The notes beneath the pieces are model-generated. The model worked only from the letters and a program-made list of their open reading frames with translations, did no database searches and was not told the origin of the DNA. From Blumeriella jaapii (lineage: Eukaryota; Ascomycota; Leotiomycetes; Helotiales; Drepanopezizaceae), in the NCBI GenBank assembly GCA_009599575.1, contig VWND01000016.1:248001-312000 (forward strand): a stretch of 64,000 nt of DNA, in the 5' to 3' direction. Shown piece by piece: positions 23,750 to 35,831 of the stretch (its first letter is position 1; each line of letters begins with the position of its first letter). Both the position numbers and the translations under genes were made by a program.

Positions 23750-24342
23750 GCTCGTGTTGTCGTGGATGGGTTCTCGAAGTCGCTTTCAGCCGTGGAAGCT
23801 TAAGAACCTAAATTTCACCGGCGTCCACGTGACATGCACAGGCTAGATGGATCGGTTCCCCGGTCGCTTGAAGGTTGATCGCTTTTCATCCGAGAAGCTT
23901 GTACTTTACTGTACCTACATACAGTACAACCTGACAAGATGGATCTTCACCTGTTCGCAAGCTCGTCTCTTCGAGCCTTGTTTGGCTCTCAACAACAAGA
24001 TCGGTTAAACTACCAGTTCCACCCTGGTCTTGTCAAGGGAGAAAATCATTTTCATTATCTTAATATCTACCAGAAGCCGAAGAAAGAGGTGGGAAGAAGA
24101 TGAGACCGAAAATAACCAAGTCTAATATAGTCGCGATTCCCAGGTACAAGAAGGCGGAATACCCAAGCCAGAGCCAGAGCCTGTGCCCGTGCTGTTTTGT
24201 CCGTGAACCATTCCCGACGCCGTAAGCCCTCCGTCATTTTGCGCCTCCCCAAGCTATCCCGTTCTGCTGTTGATACCCTGATCCTCAAATCCTACAGGCC
24301 CATACGCGAAGGCGTGTTAAGGTTGGATGTCGAAATCGGTGT
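23750..24342. other. intergenic, upstream of uS7m and downstream of the small dsRBD-like gene
   Basis: Holds the uS7m promoter side (23750-23900), with GTACTTTACTGTACC and ACAGTAC words near 23909-23928. The remainder probably includes the 3' UTR of the minus-strand gene ending at 24343. Nothing else is supported. Confidence 0.55.
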
Positions 24343-24598
24343 TCACCATCCCGTTCGTTTCTGGGTAGGAGAGCCTGGCGAAGAGCCACTGAGGTGCTTC
24401 AATGCAACTTCGGCGGCGTCCTCTCTGGCGTTGTTGACATGGTCTCCGTCATACCAGAAGCGTGCGGAGATGCTCTGGCCTTGCACAGTGACAGTGCTGG
24501 ACCAAGCCGTTCGGCCGCCTGGGAGGTAGACAGTCAATCGGGTATCGGGCGCAGCTGGCCAGTGAGGGCTGCAGAAGCTTACCTCGTCTATCAGACAT
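24343..24598 (-). CDS. 63-residue protein resembling a minimal double-stranded RNA-binding domain
   Basis: Exons on the minus strand are 24598-24583 (MSDRR plus one base) and 24518-24343, joined across a 64-nt GTAAGC...CAG intron. The 63 residues contain STVTVQGQSISARFWYDG, then NNAREDAAEVALKHL. The strand-strand pair followed by an Ala-rich helix with DAAEVAL-KHL matches the C-terminal half of dsRBDs and a family of short fungal proteins with the same RYWYDG/NNAKEDAAEVAL pattern. Whether it binds RNA is unknown, because the basic loop of canonical dsRBDs is not obvious. The first exon is tiny, so the start is less certain than the domain. Confidence 0.65.
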
Positions 24599-27407
24599 GA
24601 TCTGGAATACCGGAGGGAGGCAGTTGGACTCGCGGCACTTCTCTACTCTGCATCAGTGGCTGCCGTTGGTCTGCGCGCACAGGTACACTACCATGAAGTC
24701 TCTCTTGCCAGGTTGCCGCAGAGCTATAGCCAGCATAAGACATCTTATCCGATCGTGCTCAAGGTGATTTGCGGGAAGAAGGAGTCGGTGTACGTCTGTC
24801 TGTATAGTGGTGCTGCGGGTTCGGATATGGCGTCCTGCTCTGCAGGCAACGGTGGCTAGGTGGAGTTCTTATAGACAATCCATGCAGCTCTTCGAGAGCA
24901 AGTCCATCAGCTGAGGTGTGGCACACTGAGGTGGCAGTCGAGCGTTCAGAGGGAGACGAGGAAAGCCAGCTACTGGTCTGCGTTTGCACTTCCGTCTGCA
25001 ACTGCAACACGGCTACTAGGCCCAAGTATGTTTCGGCATAATGCATCTGAACGGATGAAGAGATGGTATTCAAAGAAGGGACGACGATCGCCCGAGTGAA
25101 GGTAAGGCCGTGTGTGCTGTCTCCATCTAGAGCCGAACAAGTGCTGGTACGACAAGGCCAAGTGACGAACGGAACAGATCAAAAAGCAAATCCAAGCTTA
25201 AACGAAATCATCTTAGTGGAATGCATGGCCAGCACTGCAAACAGCAACTACAGCAGCGGTACGGGCAGGATCTTTTGAGGCCAGGGGGCAAGAGCGTCGA
25301 GTTGGGCATGAGATAGATAGAGTGGAGTGGACTGGGGGAGCTTGGGAGAGGAAACTATGCAGTTTGACTTCTTAGCCAGAGCCCTGGTTAAGGCCAAGAA
25401 CAACATGGCAATGCAGGCCACGCAAACGTAGTACAGGAAATGGCACCAATACTTCCCTCCTCGACACTTGCGGTGCTTTGATCTCATCCATGACACCTGC
25501 GAGACTCGATAAATTGTTTCGCTGTTTGTTGAGGTGCAAGAAAATTTTGTTTGCTTTTTTCGGCTAGGAAAACAAATGAAAGATACGAGTACCCGGTCCG
25601 GCTGGGCGTTCCAGACTACACCGAGATGGAGGCCAGACCGTATGGTGTCCATCAGACGGGCGGAGCCTCGACTCGATACCGTTAGAATAATTAAAAGATG
25701 GGTGTCATCTGGGTGTTTGGTTGAGGACCTGGAAATGTGGTCGTGTGCCATCTAGTATTCCCCGAATAACGGTAGATATCCGAAGGTTACAGTAGAGCTC
25801 GATCGAGCGACACTGCAGGAACGGAAGGCCACATAAGCTTGAGACGATTAAGTTTGTGTAACACATCGCGAAGCTCCTTGATTCGAGGCACTACTGCGGG
25901 AAAGCAGACCCTCTCTTCATGATCTAGAGCACGGTCAAGCCAAAAAAGAGATGTGCTTCATCGGAGCTTGCAAGTACTCATCAGCCGTGCGAAATACATC
26001 ACATCATTGTCAAAGATCTGTCACCGGCGTTCCATTACGAGGTCAAGAGTTGTCGCCATCGTGGCCTTCGCCCCGGCCGTCCTGGAAATCATCTATCAAT
26101 GCCCAGGTAACCCGACAAACTGGTACGGTGAGGCTTGCTCGGGCTGCGGAAGGACGCGGGCTGATGTCCGGCCTGATCGTGCCATTCGTGCATCTACATT
26201 TCCGTTCGCCCCGCCAGCAAAGCGGAGGGTTGATTTGCTGGGCACGAAGGCACACTGGTCGTTCTGCGGGAGAGAGATCAAGGGGCGACGAGGTATCTTG
26301 GTGATCCCCGCCCTTCCTCGCTCCAAACGGAGACGTTTCCGGCAGAGCTTCCGTCAGAGGGTAGCAAGACATGAAGTCGGGACCGAGCAGCCCAGAGTTG
26401 TATGTACTGAAACCGAGTCTCGAGGCTTCGAAGGCGCCGGTGCAGGCATGGAGAGCGGAGCGCTGGGTGCCGTGGTTTGGCAATGGTATGTACTGTACAG
26501 TACTGTACTGTACATATAAACACCGCTTCTTGGGACCATCAAGGCTTCGATAAGGGACCCCGAATGCCTCCATCGTGAAGGAGTGCGACCGGGCATCGAA
26601 GGAATATCGCGTGGCGCCTTGAGAGACGGCCAAGTATCAACTCCAATACGACCTTGAATCTCGGCGGCGGCGCGGGACAACAGCCTTGACCGAACAGCGC
26701 ATCAAGCACTGCTGCCCAGCCCAGACGAGGCAGAGGCAGAGGCAGAGGCAGAGAGAGACCAGAGCTCCGAGCTCAGTACAGTACTGTGTGTAGTACAGGC
26801 TCTACATATGAGCTTGGAGTCTGTCGTAACACTGCAGATGCGAGCGAGGATCGAGAGGCAGAGGCCGTCGTTGCTCAAGGGCCGTGTGCCGTTGGATTTG
26901 CTGGAGCAAATGAGGTTGTTGGGGGACGCAACGGTGCTATAAGAATGAGGGAGAAGTACTGTTTGTGTGCACAGATGTGATTTGATCTCCTTGTATGTCA
27001 CGTGGAGTCATGTGATCCCACGTGACTTTGGATATACTCCTCCTTCCTCTCTGGGCATATCGCCGCAGCAAGACTGAGAGACCGAGTTATGCGAATTGCA
27101 GCCCGTGAGGATCAGATATCTTGGTTACTGAGTACAGAGGGCACTGTACTGTACCTAGGAGAGACTGCTAGAGGCTCGGTCCGGTTTGGGCCGGTGCCTC
27201 GGCTTAGCGGCTTCGACCGAGGGGAGTGGGAGTGGGCTGAAATGCGTGTGAAGCGCAGATGTCAACACAGGCAGCTAGCTAGCTATCTATCTCTGTTTCT
27301 CTCTCCCTCCTCCGACTCCGTCTGCTACCTACCACATAACGTCGTCCCTCGTTCTATTTCATCTCTTGTCTGTTCGCGAGCAAGAGGAAAAAAGACAACA
27401 AAGCAAG
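24599..27407. other. 2.8 kb without a confident gene
   Basis: Contains weak candidates only: a 79-codon minus-strand frame at 25248-25487 and a 57-codon minus-strand frame at 25787-25957 (listed separately). GTACWGTAC clusters lie at about 26485-26516 and near 26776 and 27144. A (GAGGCA)n run is at 26730-26756. The last ~300 bases are the promoter and leader of the nitronate monooxygenase-like gene, with a C/T-rich stretch at 27290-27320. Confidence 0.55.
25248..25487 (-). CDS. hypothetical 79-residue single-span membrane protein (weak candidate)
   Basis: An ATG-started frame on the minus strand. It has a basic N-terminus (MRSKHRKCRGGKY), then one hydrophobic span of about 18 residues (FLYYVCVACIAMLFLALT) and a proline-rich tail ending PQKILPVPLL. 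I recognise no family. It could be chance, because the surrounding 2.8 kb shows no other gene signals. Confidence 0.2.
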   Translation of the reverse strand: MRSKHRKCRGGKYWCHFLYYVCVACIAMLFLALTRALAKKSNCIVSSPKLPQSTPLYLSHAQLDALAPWPQKILPVPLL

Positions 27408-28511
27408 ATGCCCTTCAACACCAGACTCACCCGCGCCCTGGGGATCAAGGGTAAGCCAACGCTGTTTCTCCTGCGCCCACTGCTACACCTCACAAGACTA
27501 ACTCTACATCTCCAGTCCCCGTAGTGCAAGGAGGCATGCAATGGGTGGGCTACGCCGAGCTGGCCTCTGCCGTCTCCAACGCAGGCGGCCTCGGTATCCT
27601 CACAGCCCTCACACAACCCACGCCCGAGGACCTCCGCAAAGAGATCCGCAAGACCAAGACCATGACCTCGAAGCCCTTCGGCGTAAATATCACGCTGCTC
27701 CCCTCTATAAACCCTCCGGACTACGGCGCCTACGCACAGGTCGTCATCGACGAAGGAGTCAAGATTGTCGAGACGGCCGGCAACTCCCCCGGCCCGATCA
27801 TCAAGAAGCTGAAGGAGGTGAACACCATTATCTTGCACAAGTGCACGACGATCAGACATGCTGAGAGCGCCGTTAAACTTGGCGTGGATTTCTTGAGCAT
27901 CGATGGCTTCGAGTGTGCTGGCCACGTTGGCGAGACGGATATCACCAACTTGATTCTGCTGAGCCGAGCGAGACAGTCGCTCAAGGTCCCCTTTATTGCC
28001 TCCGGTGGATTCGCAGATGGACAGGGTCTCGCTGCGGCGTTGAGCTTGGGAGCTGAGGGTATCAACATGGGCACCCGGTTCATGTGTACCATTGAGGCGC
28101 CGATCCACGTCAACATCAAGGAGTCGATTGTCAAGGCCTCGGAGAATGACACAGAGCTTGTGCTGAGAAGGTGGAAGAACACGAGTCGGTTGTTCAAGAA
28201 CAAGGTCACTGCTGCGGCGACGAAGATCGAGAAGACGAGTACAACAGGCAAGTTTGAGGAGGTTCAGCCTTATGTTAGCGGTCAAAGGGGAAGACAGGTT
28301 TTTATCACTGGAGATCCGGATTACGGTGTACGTATTCATCATCGCTTTCATGGACATTCACTAACATATCTAGGTCTGGACTGCTGGTCAGGTCATCGGT
28401 CTTATCCATGACATCCCATCCTGCGAAGACTTAGTCAAGAGGATCGAGCGCGAAGCCGAGGAGACTCTGAGCAAGGCTATGTCTCTTGTTACTCCAGCTA
28501 GCAAGCTGTAA
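27408..28511 (+). CDS. nitronate monooxygenase family flavoprotein (formerly 2-nitropropane dioxygenase)
   Basis: FMN-dependent TIM-barrel enzyme that oxidises alkyl nitronates such as propionate 3-nitronate. Some relatives are FabK-like reductases. Exons are 27408-27450, 27516-28327 and 28374-28511, giving 330 residues, typical for the short class. Signatures: VPVVQGGMQWVGYAELASAV at the N-terminus, FGVNITLLP, then HKCTTIRHAESAVKLG, DGFECAGHVGE with the conserved CAGH, and the FMN phosphate-binding ASGGFADGQGLAAALSLGA followed by GTRFMCTIEAP. There is no signal peptide. The start is the only ATG before the conserved IKVPVVQGGMQ motif and sits in a one-intron leader arrangement typical of the family in fungi. 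Confidence 0.88.
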
Positions 28512-31500
28512 TTGTGATTTTGGATAGTTGATGGTTTGATAAGATACCGAATACACTTTTATTTGACGACTCGAGGCTAGCCTTATGAGCTGGGATGTAC
28601 CATTTACTCTATCACATGTAAATATTTCCGTGTAATGTAGTAGAACCTGTGACTATCACCCTAGGGGGGTTCTACTTGGCACATGGCACTCTGTTATGTC
28701 AAAAGCTAGCCCGATTTCTACAACGCAAATTTGGGGAACTCAAGATTAATTAACTCACAGCCTTGGTGTCGTTGTTTTACAAAAGCTAGCCAATCTTTTT
28801 ATATATTTATCTCACTTCCAAAATACCTTGATTGTTCCAGACTCGACAAGCAACTTACTGTCTCAGAAGTAAGTAATCTTTAATTGTCTTAGAACTCTCC
28901 CCCTCCCAACTACGACACGATCTAGCACAAATGAAGTTCCTCGACGCGATAAACAACCCGATAGACACAGTCTACGAGGTCTAGCCGATCGGTCTAGGGA
29001 GACAGTATTAATTAACAACTGAATATAGCATTCCATATCAGAGATAAGCCTCGAACAGGAACTGGGTGCCAAATTTGTTTGCGCATGTCCCATATGCTTA
29101 GCGAGACTACCCCCTTCCCCCCTCTTCCTCTCTAGATTTATTGAATATTACTGAACAATTAGCAGATATGTCGACGTGAATTAATTACAACATCGAAGCC
29201 AAACCCTCCGATTTTAATACTTCGTATACTGGTTCTTCCCTTGGCGTGATACGCGTTATGAATAGTGTCATACGACAAATTGGCTGCTTAGTATAAGCAT
29301 CTCGAGAATATCAGTTAAAAACCATAGATCTTCAATACCAAGCTATATTGAAGCCTTAGAAGCATTTCTTTTTTTGTGTTGCAAGCCGAGGATTTTTTTC
29401 CCATTAGGATGGATGATACTGAAATTTACATCTCTAAAAACGTGAAGCAATAGTTTGATATTTGTTGAATGTACATCATCGATGATAGCTCCGATATGAG
29501 GCTTATCGAGCACGTTTAAAAAGCAATGAAAAGTCTTCAGACATAAGTTGCGTTTGGAATCTTTTACTCGAGACATAGAAATGAAGAACATCGGGAGTGA
29601 AATTAACGAATTGAAGAAGTATAACGGTTGGTTTCTCAAGAGCTAACTAACATCTCAGTACGTGTTATGGTTAATAACTTGTGTATAATACCCAAAACGA
29701 GAGACCGGTATTCGAAGTATCAAGGTGAAAAGCTTGATGCCGACTTCGATAAATTCGTCGGTCCTTTTTTTTTTAGATTATTTAACATTCCATTCAAATG
29801 TAAAAGAGTGGGTAAGCTCCGCTCAGCAGATGGGGCACGCACAAGCAATTCTGGCATCCATGTTTACTTAGAAAAAACACAAGCTAAGCGAGCTCGCTTA
29901 AGTCAGAGCAAGGTAGCAAACCAAAAACTTCGTAATCACTTTCAACTCACCCTTTCACTGCATGTGTAATGGATCTAGTAGGTTCAGAATTGATTTCAAC
30001 TAATGACCATGTTTAAGAGCGAGAGCAAGAAGTAAAGCACATCAGCCATCATCCCCATGTCTATCCATCAGATAATAAAGCAGAGCATAGGGAACGACTG
30101 TTCCCCCTTTCCGAGACGAAAGGAATGGTTGCGTTGTGGACCAATAGTGAATATCGTCATGGGACCATAAATATAATCATGATTACTGCTTGATGATTCT
30201 CTGATGCTGCTGACAGTGCAAGCTCGCCTGAGAAGCACGATACAGAGGCTACTTTCTACTTCATAAAGGCCAAGATGAAATGAATAAGCTACTTTTGTAA
30301 AACAGCAACATCTTTCCAGAGGTGGTAATAACTTTAAGCCTTTATCTCCAGCTGTATTCAGTCAATCTTTTCCCCAGTTGTAACAGGTTTCATGATACAA
30401 GATCTGGCTGATAAATACGTTACAAGGCGCTAACGTTAGTGTTGTAGCTTCTTTGTTAATAGGACCAGGTTTGTTGTCAACCTGGGGTTTCTTTGGCCAA
30501 ACCTCGGTTAATATCTTAGTCCGTAGACTTCAGTCCCTAGCACCAACATAATAATATCCCTGCGGGCCTAGAAGCACTTCTTCCAGGGAACATCTGCGAC
30601 CAAGTCTTAAATCAATATCGTTTGGATAGATGTTGTTTGACTTTCTTTCAACTTCACGGCTGTTTCTTTGTCCCAGTTTCAGCCAAAATTGTCCCGTACA
30701 CCGAGCATTTTTCATGGTTATGCGGGTCTGATTGACGTATACAGCCACGTCTAACTGTCTTTGGCGATGCTAGTTGCTTTCGCCGGTCAAATATTGCCAA
30801 CTGTCGAGAGATCATATGACGTCGGTCACGAAGCTGCTACTCGCTGTCAGTCCGAGGGTATGCGTCTTAGGCTCTGAAATCCTTGCGAAAACCTCTTCTT
30901 GGGTCATTTCCTATACTACCAAGTGGTTCGGACAGTTGTTAAATCGTCGTGGACAGGTTTGGTAAGGTCTTGTGATATGAGTTGTCCCTTGGAGATCGTC
31001 TCTGTTATCAGAAGACTTTCAAGAGTCTCCTTTTCTTTCTCACTTCCTCTATGCAGGCACCAGTAATCTAGGGCAAGCTTATGGCACGTGCTTTCAGAGG
31101 CCCCTTCCAATATCCTTAGGTTTGGCTTGCGTTTGCGGCCTAGAATTAGCTTCTCTCTTTAGGCAATCCATAACACCTCTGGAACCCGAAATGGTTGATG
31201 CATCTCATCTCCTTTGTGTTACTAACAATCTGAGAGTGGCGAGGTCTCAAATACCGTACGTTTCTTACCTACTGCACGCAAGCGAGCTTTTGTGTTTAGC
31301 AAGCGTGTTGAGTCGAGTTCAGAGAAATTCCCTTCAACACCAACGCAGAAAAATGGTGCACACCCTTGTATTCTGCCAATTGAAGCTTGCTCCTTTCCCC
31401 CTCAGCTGTGAGTGTTAGCTTAATGCGGACGAGCGAATTGGATGAAATCAGGAATCCCCCAGACTTCAACCCCTGACATTCGAGGTCTCTGAAACTTTGG

Positions 31501-31875
31501 AATTAGCATTCGGAAGCTCCGATAGGTGAGACAGGCTGCCTTCCTTTCAAGTCTCAGTGAAGCCTGCAGAGTACGCTGGTGCGTGATTGGTCATGTAGCG
31601 AAGTCTATGACGGTGTCACGGTTCTAGTGAACATCTTCAGTTACATTCCTCTGGTCAGCCTTACGCCTTTTCTGGATCTAGAACCCAAGACGCATGCACA
31701 CTTTTTGTAGTACTTATGTTGTACATGCGGTCCAGATCTCTGGTGGAAACATAGAATGCGCAGATGCGGGGGTGCCTCGATATCTGTGTATCTTGACATA
31801 CGCGAATATGTGTATATGTATCAAGGTCAGACTGTCAATCGGGAGAATTGCGAATTGACAACTTCAAGAGTCACA
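28512..31875. other. AT-rich, gene-poor stretch
   Basis: About 3.4 kb with visibly more A and T than the gene-dense parts, several TTAATTAA-type words, and only short open frames (up to 113 codons) on either strand with no recognisable domain. Short plus-strand starts, such as the ATG at 28931, end within 20 codons. It may be a degraded repeat or simply neutral spacer. I see no terminal repeats or target-site duplication. Confidence 0.5.
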
Positions 31876-32810
31876 ATGCATTTTACAACGCTTATCTTCC
31901 TCTCAGCACTGTTGAGCTCCGCTCTGGCCAAGAAATCCGACGTTACGGGCAAGTATGTGGTGACGATCAATGGTGTCACATATAACCCAGTCACTGGCAA
32001 AGACGTGAAAGGCGGCAACATTGTTGCAACTTCAGACATTTTGGTCAAGGGAACTCATAACTCCTGGACTATCAACTACAAGACCTTGGGTGCTGTCAAC
32101 TACACATTGACTGGGTACCCCGATACACTGCGTTCGTACCCTACAGGCCTTCTTCAGAGCCCACAGATAATAAAGTTGAATAGGTATGGTCACCTCTCCA
32201 ACCATCTTGTTCGCGTCCAAAGTCGCCTCGCTTAGTGCTTCTCAACTTGCTGGGGCTATCATCAAAGACTTCCAACTTGAAGACGATACTTTCGTCATCC
32301 TGTTCAAGACCAATGCTGGAAAACTCAAGTTTCAGGCAAAAGACGGGGCTCAGGGCGGGCTATTCCAGATGGAGACGGAATTTGCGAACGCTGTAGAGTC
32401 CACGCATATTCTCGGGCCTGATCTCTTCTACTTCGTGAACAGCGTCACCAACAAGATCAACTTTGGCGACGGAAAGGTACTTGCAACATCTCGGAAATCG
32501 TCAGTAGTAGTTTGCTAATGATCTAATTCAGGACAAGGTCACTCAGCAGCAAAGCGCAACGGATTATCACACCATGTTGCTAGGCAAAGACTCTCCGCAG
32601 CTTGCGACCAAGACGTACCAATCTGGGAATACGACCAAGTGGAGCCTTGCTTCCGGCGGGCGGTTAGGAGGCGTGCTTGGAGAGGATTCTACCGAGCTTG
32701 GTGCCGGAGCAAGTCAGTGTGCCAGCCAATGTCAAGCACAGAACCGGATCCAGGGTAGTATCCCGCCGTCACAGGATCCCAGTGACCCAACTCCCATCGG
32801 TGGCAAGTGA
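31876..32810 (+). CDS. secreted protein of unknown function, 275 residues
   Basis: Exons are 31876-32183, 32236-32476 and 32532-32810, joined across 52- and 55-nt introns. The start at 31876 gives a good signal peptide (MHFTTLIFLSALLSSALA). An upstream in-frame extension would bury it. The mature part has alternating hydrophobic and polar residues suggesting beta structure (GKYVVTINGVTYNPVTGK, WTINYKTLGAVNYTLTGY), several N-glycosylation sites and a second half rich in Gln, Ser and Gly. The only mature cysteines are a close pair in SQCASQCQAQ near the C-terminus. I recognise no family. It is flanked by gene-poor DNA, a usual setting for lineage-specific secreted proteins. Confidence 0.7.
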
Positions 32811-34976
32811 GGAAGGACTTGTGACAAGAATATTGGGAGAACAAGGACTAGCATTTGATCTTTTCCAGCTGCTCAGTAACGATTGAAAAATTGCTCGTGC
32901 CTGCATGTTTCGCTATGCTAGTGACTGCTGCCTTCTTTTCGCCCACCTCCCTCTAAGACAACCACGTTGCAATATTCGCATGGCACTGTAGTAATATGAC
33001 TTCCATACCGGAGCTTCAGCCCACCAGGTGGCACCATCTCGTCCCAAGGCGGCGGCGGACTAGTATTCGGATGCATGGCCATGTTGGTAGTATCTAAAGG
33101 GATGTGGGTAGGCTCTGATGTACTCTTTGCAGTCCCCCAGAAACATGGCGTTTCTCTAGACGTGATACCTGCAGTTGAAGCTATCTGTTTCTGGGGCCGC
33201 GTTCGGCCATGCAGGAGGATTTATACAAAGGCAAAGTCAGCGAAAGACGATTGATCGAGAAAGGCGGTGCTGAACACTCAAAACGCCTCGTCTACCAGTA
33301 TCATAGAAATGAAAAGCAGGTCAGAGACCTACTTGATTTTCTTCGGAGTTGATCTCCGGTTCATCAAATAGCGGCCAAAAGGATTCCGACTTTCGATATC
33401 GTGTCATCTCAGCTGGGCTACCTGGTGGACACCCCAGCCGACCACCAAACCTGCAACCCCCTCTCCACCCAAACAAAGTCACCATAGCCATATACGCAAA
33501 GATTCAAACTCCCAATAACGACCAGCTGATGCAGAATAGACAATGTTGACAGTTTCAAAAAAAAAATTAATCCGTAAATGCCCATAAGCGAAAAACACTC
33601 GAAGTAACCGGGAAACACCAAGGGTTTTTTTTCTAAGGAGGAGAGAGCGACTGAGGATAAACAATGGCATCACCGTTGTACCAAGCAGACTTCTGATGCT
33701 GATTCCAAGTCAGGAGGCTGTAGAAATTTTGCTCTTTTCTTACATCTTCTAAGGAATATGGGGGGTGGGGGAAAGGGATTCTTTTTGCGCGTTTTTCTCT
33801 TTCGGTTTTTAATTCTCTGTCGTTGACATATACATAAGATTGTTTGTTGATTTCCGAATCCCGACAAGCGAGAAATTAAAGTGCGGAGGGCGATACGTCA
33901 ATAAACACCACCACCACCACTCCTTTGCTCTCTCTCGTTGCCTCTGCTTCCGCTTAACTTCTCCATAATTTTCTCTTCTGAAATTGTCTTCATGCTTTTG
34001 GCTCTCTTCCACTTCATCTGGGGTCTTCTTCGCAAAAAGGACGCTTCAAACGCCTACAGCTTTTTCAACCCTGATCTCACGTCTCCTACTCCTGCGCACA
34101 CTCAAACCAACCATATCAAAAAGTTCCTTTGTAAAAGCCAAAGTCACAAACATGCGACAAAGCCGTCATTATAGCAGAGACAGTTCACAAGTTATACCAC
34201 TATATAAATTCTTGATAAGTCTTCCATTGCCTACAACAATATCCAAAAACGTCAAAGACGAAAGAAAAGCAAGGTTTGCAATAACCCGGGACAGCGAATT
34301 TAGATAAAGTAGCTCGACGCTTCTCCGCTTCTGGCTACTGTTTCCCCCCAGGTGATACTCTTTCTCCCACCCCCCGACGCCGGTTCGGTATCCTCGCCTT
34401 TCTGGTTCGCCAACATGTCTTCCCATGCCATGGTCGCACAAACTTTACAGCTCCCATCTTGTCACACGTACGCGTGCGCGTACGCGGAGCAATTCATGCA
34501 GAAAGCTCCCTTGGGGGGCGAGAACAGGGGACAGTAGGGCCGTTGACATGGTAAAGGCAGCCTCCGTAAACGGTTGTTATCTTGCACATCTTTGCTTGCT
34601 TGGTTGGTAAGTTTTGCTTTGTGGTGGTGTATTGCTTTGTTTGGAAAGTGCAGGTTTGAGAATGGTCAGTAGGACGCTTCTTTGGTGTGTCAAGGCGGGT
34701 TCTGATAGTTAGATGGATGGATGTTTAGGTAGGTGTCGAGATGTTTTTGTCACAAAGAACAAATGGCTCGATAGTTTGAATGTATATGTATATAAAGCAA
34801 GGTGTAAGAGTTTGAAACCACACACATCTCAACATAGTTCGTTGATCACTTATTCAAGCTGTTCGCCTCATCACCCATGCTAAATAGAATAGAATAACAG
34901 TAACCATGCTTGATCCCAGCAATCAACTCCCGATCCATCCAGCATTTAGGCCTTGATTCAAAGTCCTCTCTAACTC
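32811..34976. other. intergenic, nothing supported
   Basis: About 2.2 kb between convergent secreted-protein genes. Contains homopolymer A and T runs (33558-33566, 33625-33632), a (CCA)n run at 33908-33919 and short frames up to 107 codons without domains. The last 500 bases probably include the 3' UTR of the minus-strand gene. Confidence 0.5.
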
Positions 34977-35831
34977 TCAAGAGAGCCCTTTCTGCGTGGA
35001 ATCACCACCCTGAACAATGATGCCCTTTCCATCGTGACTGGTAGCCACACTGCTCTCCGTGTGGCTTCCACCGTCACTGCTCTTCCCAACCTCCCTACTA
35101 CCCTTTCGCATCTCACCTCCCTTAACCCGCTGGCTAACCCCCTTATTCTCTCCCATGGGCCTCTGATTTTCAACCAAACTCCCTTTCCCCTTCTTCTCCC
35201 ACTTCTCATCCGCACACCAAAGCCTATGCCCATAAAGCCACCTCTCACCTCCCACATCCTCCCTCACACCAGGCACAAAGACAAACTCTTGCCCATGTAC
35301 CTCGTACGCCACGCTCCCCAGGCCGACGTTCGCCCGCGCCCGGTAGCCCGCGAGACACTCAAACGGCCACGGCTCCCACGCTGGCCTGCCCTTCCCCAGC
35401 GCCTCCCACTCGTCCGCCTCGTACCGGCGCGTCTTTCTCCCTTCCGCTAGCCCGCTTCTCACGGGCGGCACGGCGTGAAGGTCGACGTGCTTCTCGTCGT
35501 CGCTCACGCGCGCCTGGGACATGTACGGCGAGGCGAAGTACGCTGATGGCTTCTCGTCAGGGGGGAACACCGAGAGCGAGATCTTGCGGCCGACGGAGCG
35601 CTTCTTATGGGTGCGGCCGTGGTGCGAGTGCGAGTGAGCGCGGGCGTGAGCTTCTTGCAAATCGGTGTGTGCGGCGTAGGTGGTGCTTATCCAACAGGTG
35701 ATGACGCCGTTGTCGGTGATGCTCGCTTCGTAGGGGAGGGAGGTGGAGAAGGGGAAGATGCCCTTGAATTCCATACAGGCGTGGGCCGTGATTGCGAGGA
35801 GTAGAGTGAGTGGGTCAAGAGGGAGCTTCAT
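34977..35831 (-). CDS. secreted protein of unknown function, 284 residues, single exon
   Basis: Uninterrupted frame from the ATG at 35831. Residues 1-18 are a signal peptide (MKLPLDPLTLLLAITAHA). The mature chain has four cysteines, in HACMEFKG, VITCWIST, FECLAG and LWCADE, which could form two disulfides. A His-rich stretch (HARAHSHSHHGRTHKK) lies near 62-77 and may bind metal. The C-terminal ~80 residues are Lys/Gly/Ser-rich and probably disordered. Basic pairs (KKR, RKTRR) are possible Kex2 sites. I recognise no family. The G/C-rich third codon positions and lack of stops over 285 codons support it as a gene. Confidence 0.65.
   Translation of the reverse strand: MKLPLDPLTLLLAITAHACMEFKGIFPFSTSLPYEASITDNGVITCWISTTYAAHTDLQEAHARAHSHSHHGRTHKKRSVGRKISLSVFPPDEKPSAYFASPYMSQARVSDDEKHVDLHAVPPVRSGLAEGRKTRRYEADEWEALGKGRPAWEPWPFECLAGYRARANVGLGSVAYEVHGQEFVFVPGVREDVGGERWLYGHRLWCADEKWEKKGKGSLVENQRPMGENKGVSQRVKGGEMRKGSREVGKSSDGGSHTESSVATSHDGKGIIVQGGDSTQKGLS

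Noticed and set aside
26043..26633. A 196-codon minus-strand frame as a gene
   Set aside because: It contains the translated GTACWGTAC ladder (YVQYSTVQY) and no domain. The opposite strand is open to a similar length, so neither is favoured.
28512..31875. An intact transposon in the AT-rich block
   Set aside because: I found no terminal inverted or long terminal repeats, no target-site duplication and no transposase or reverse transcriptase motif by eye.
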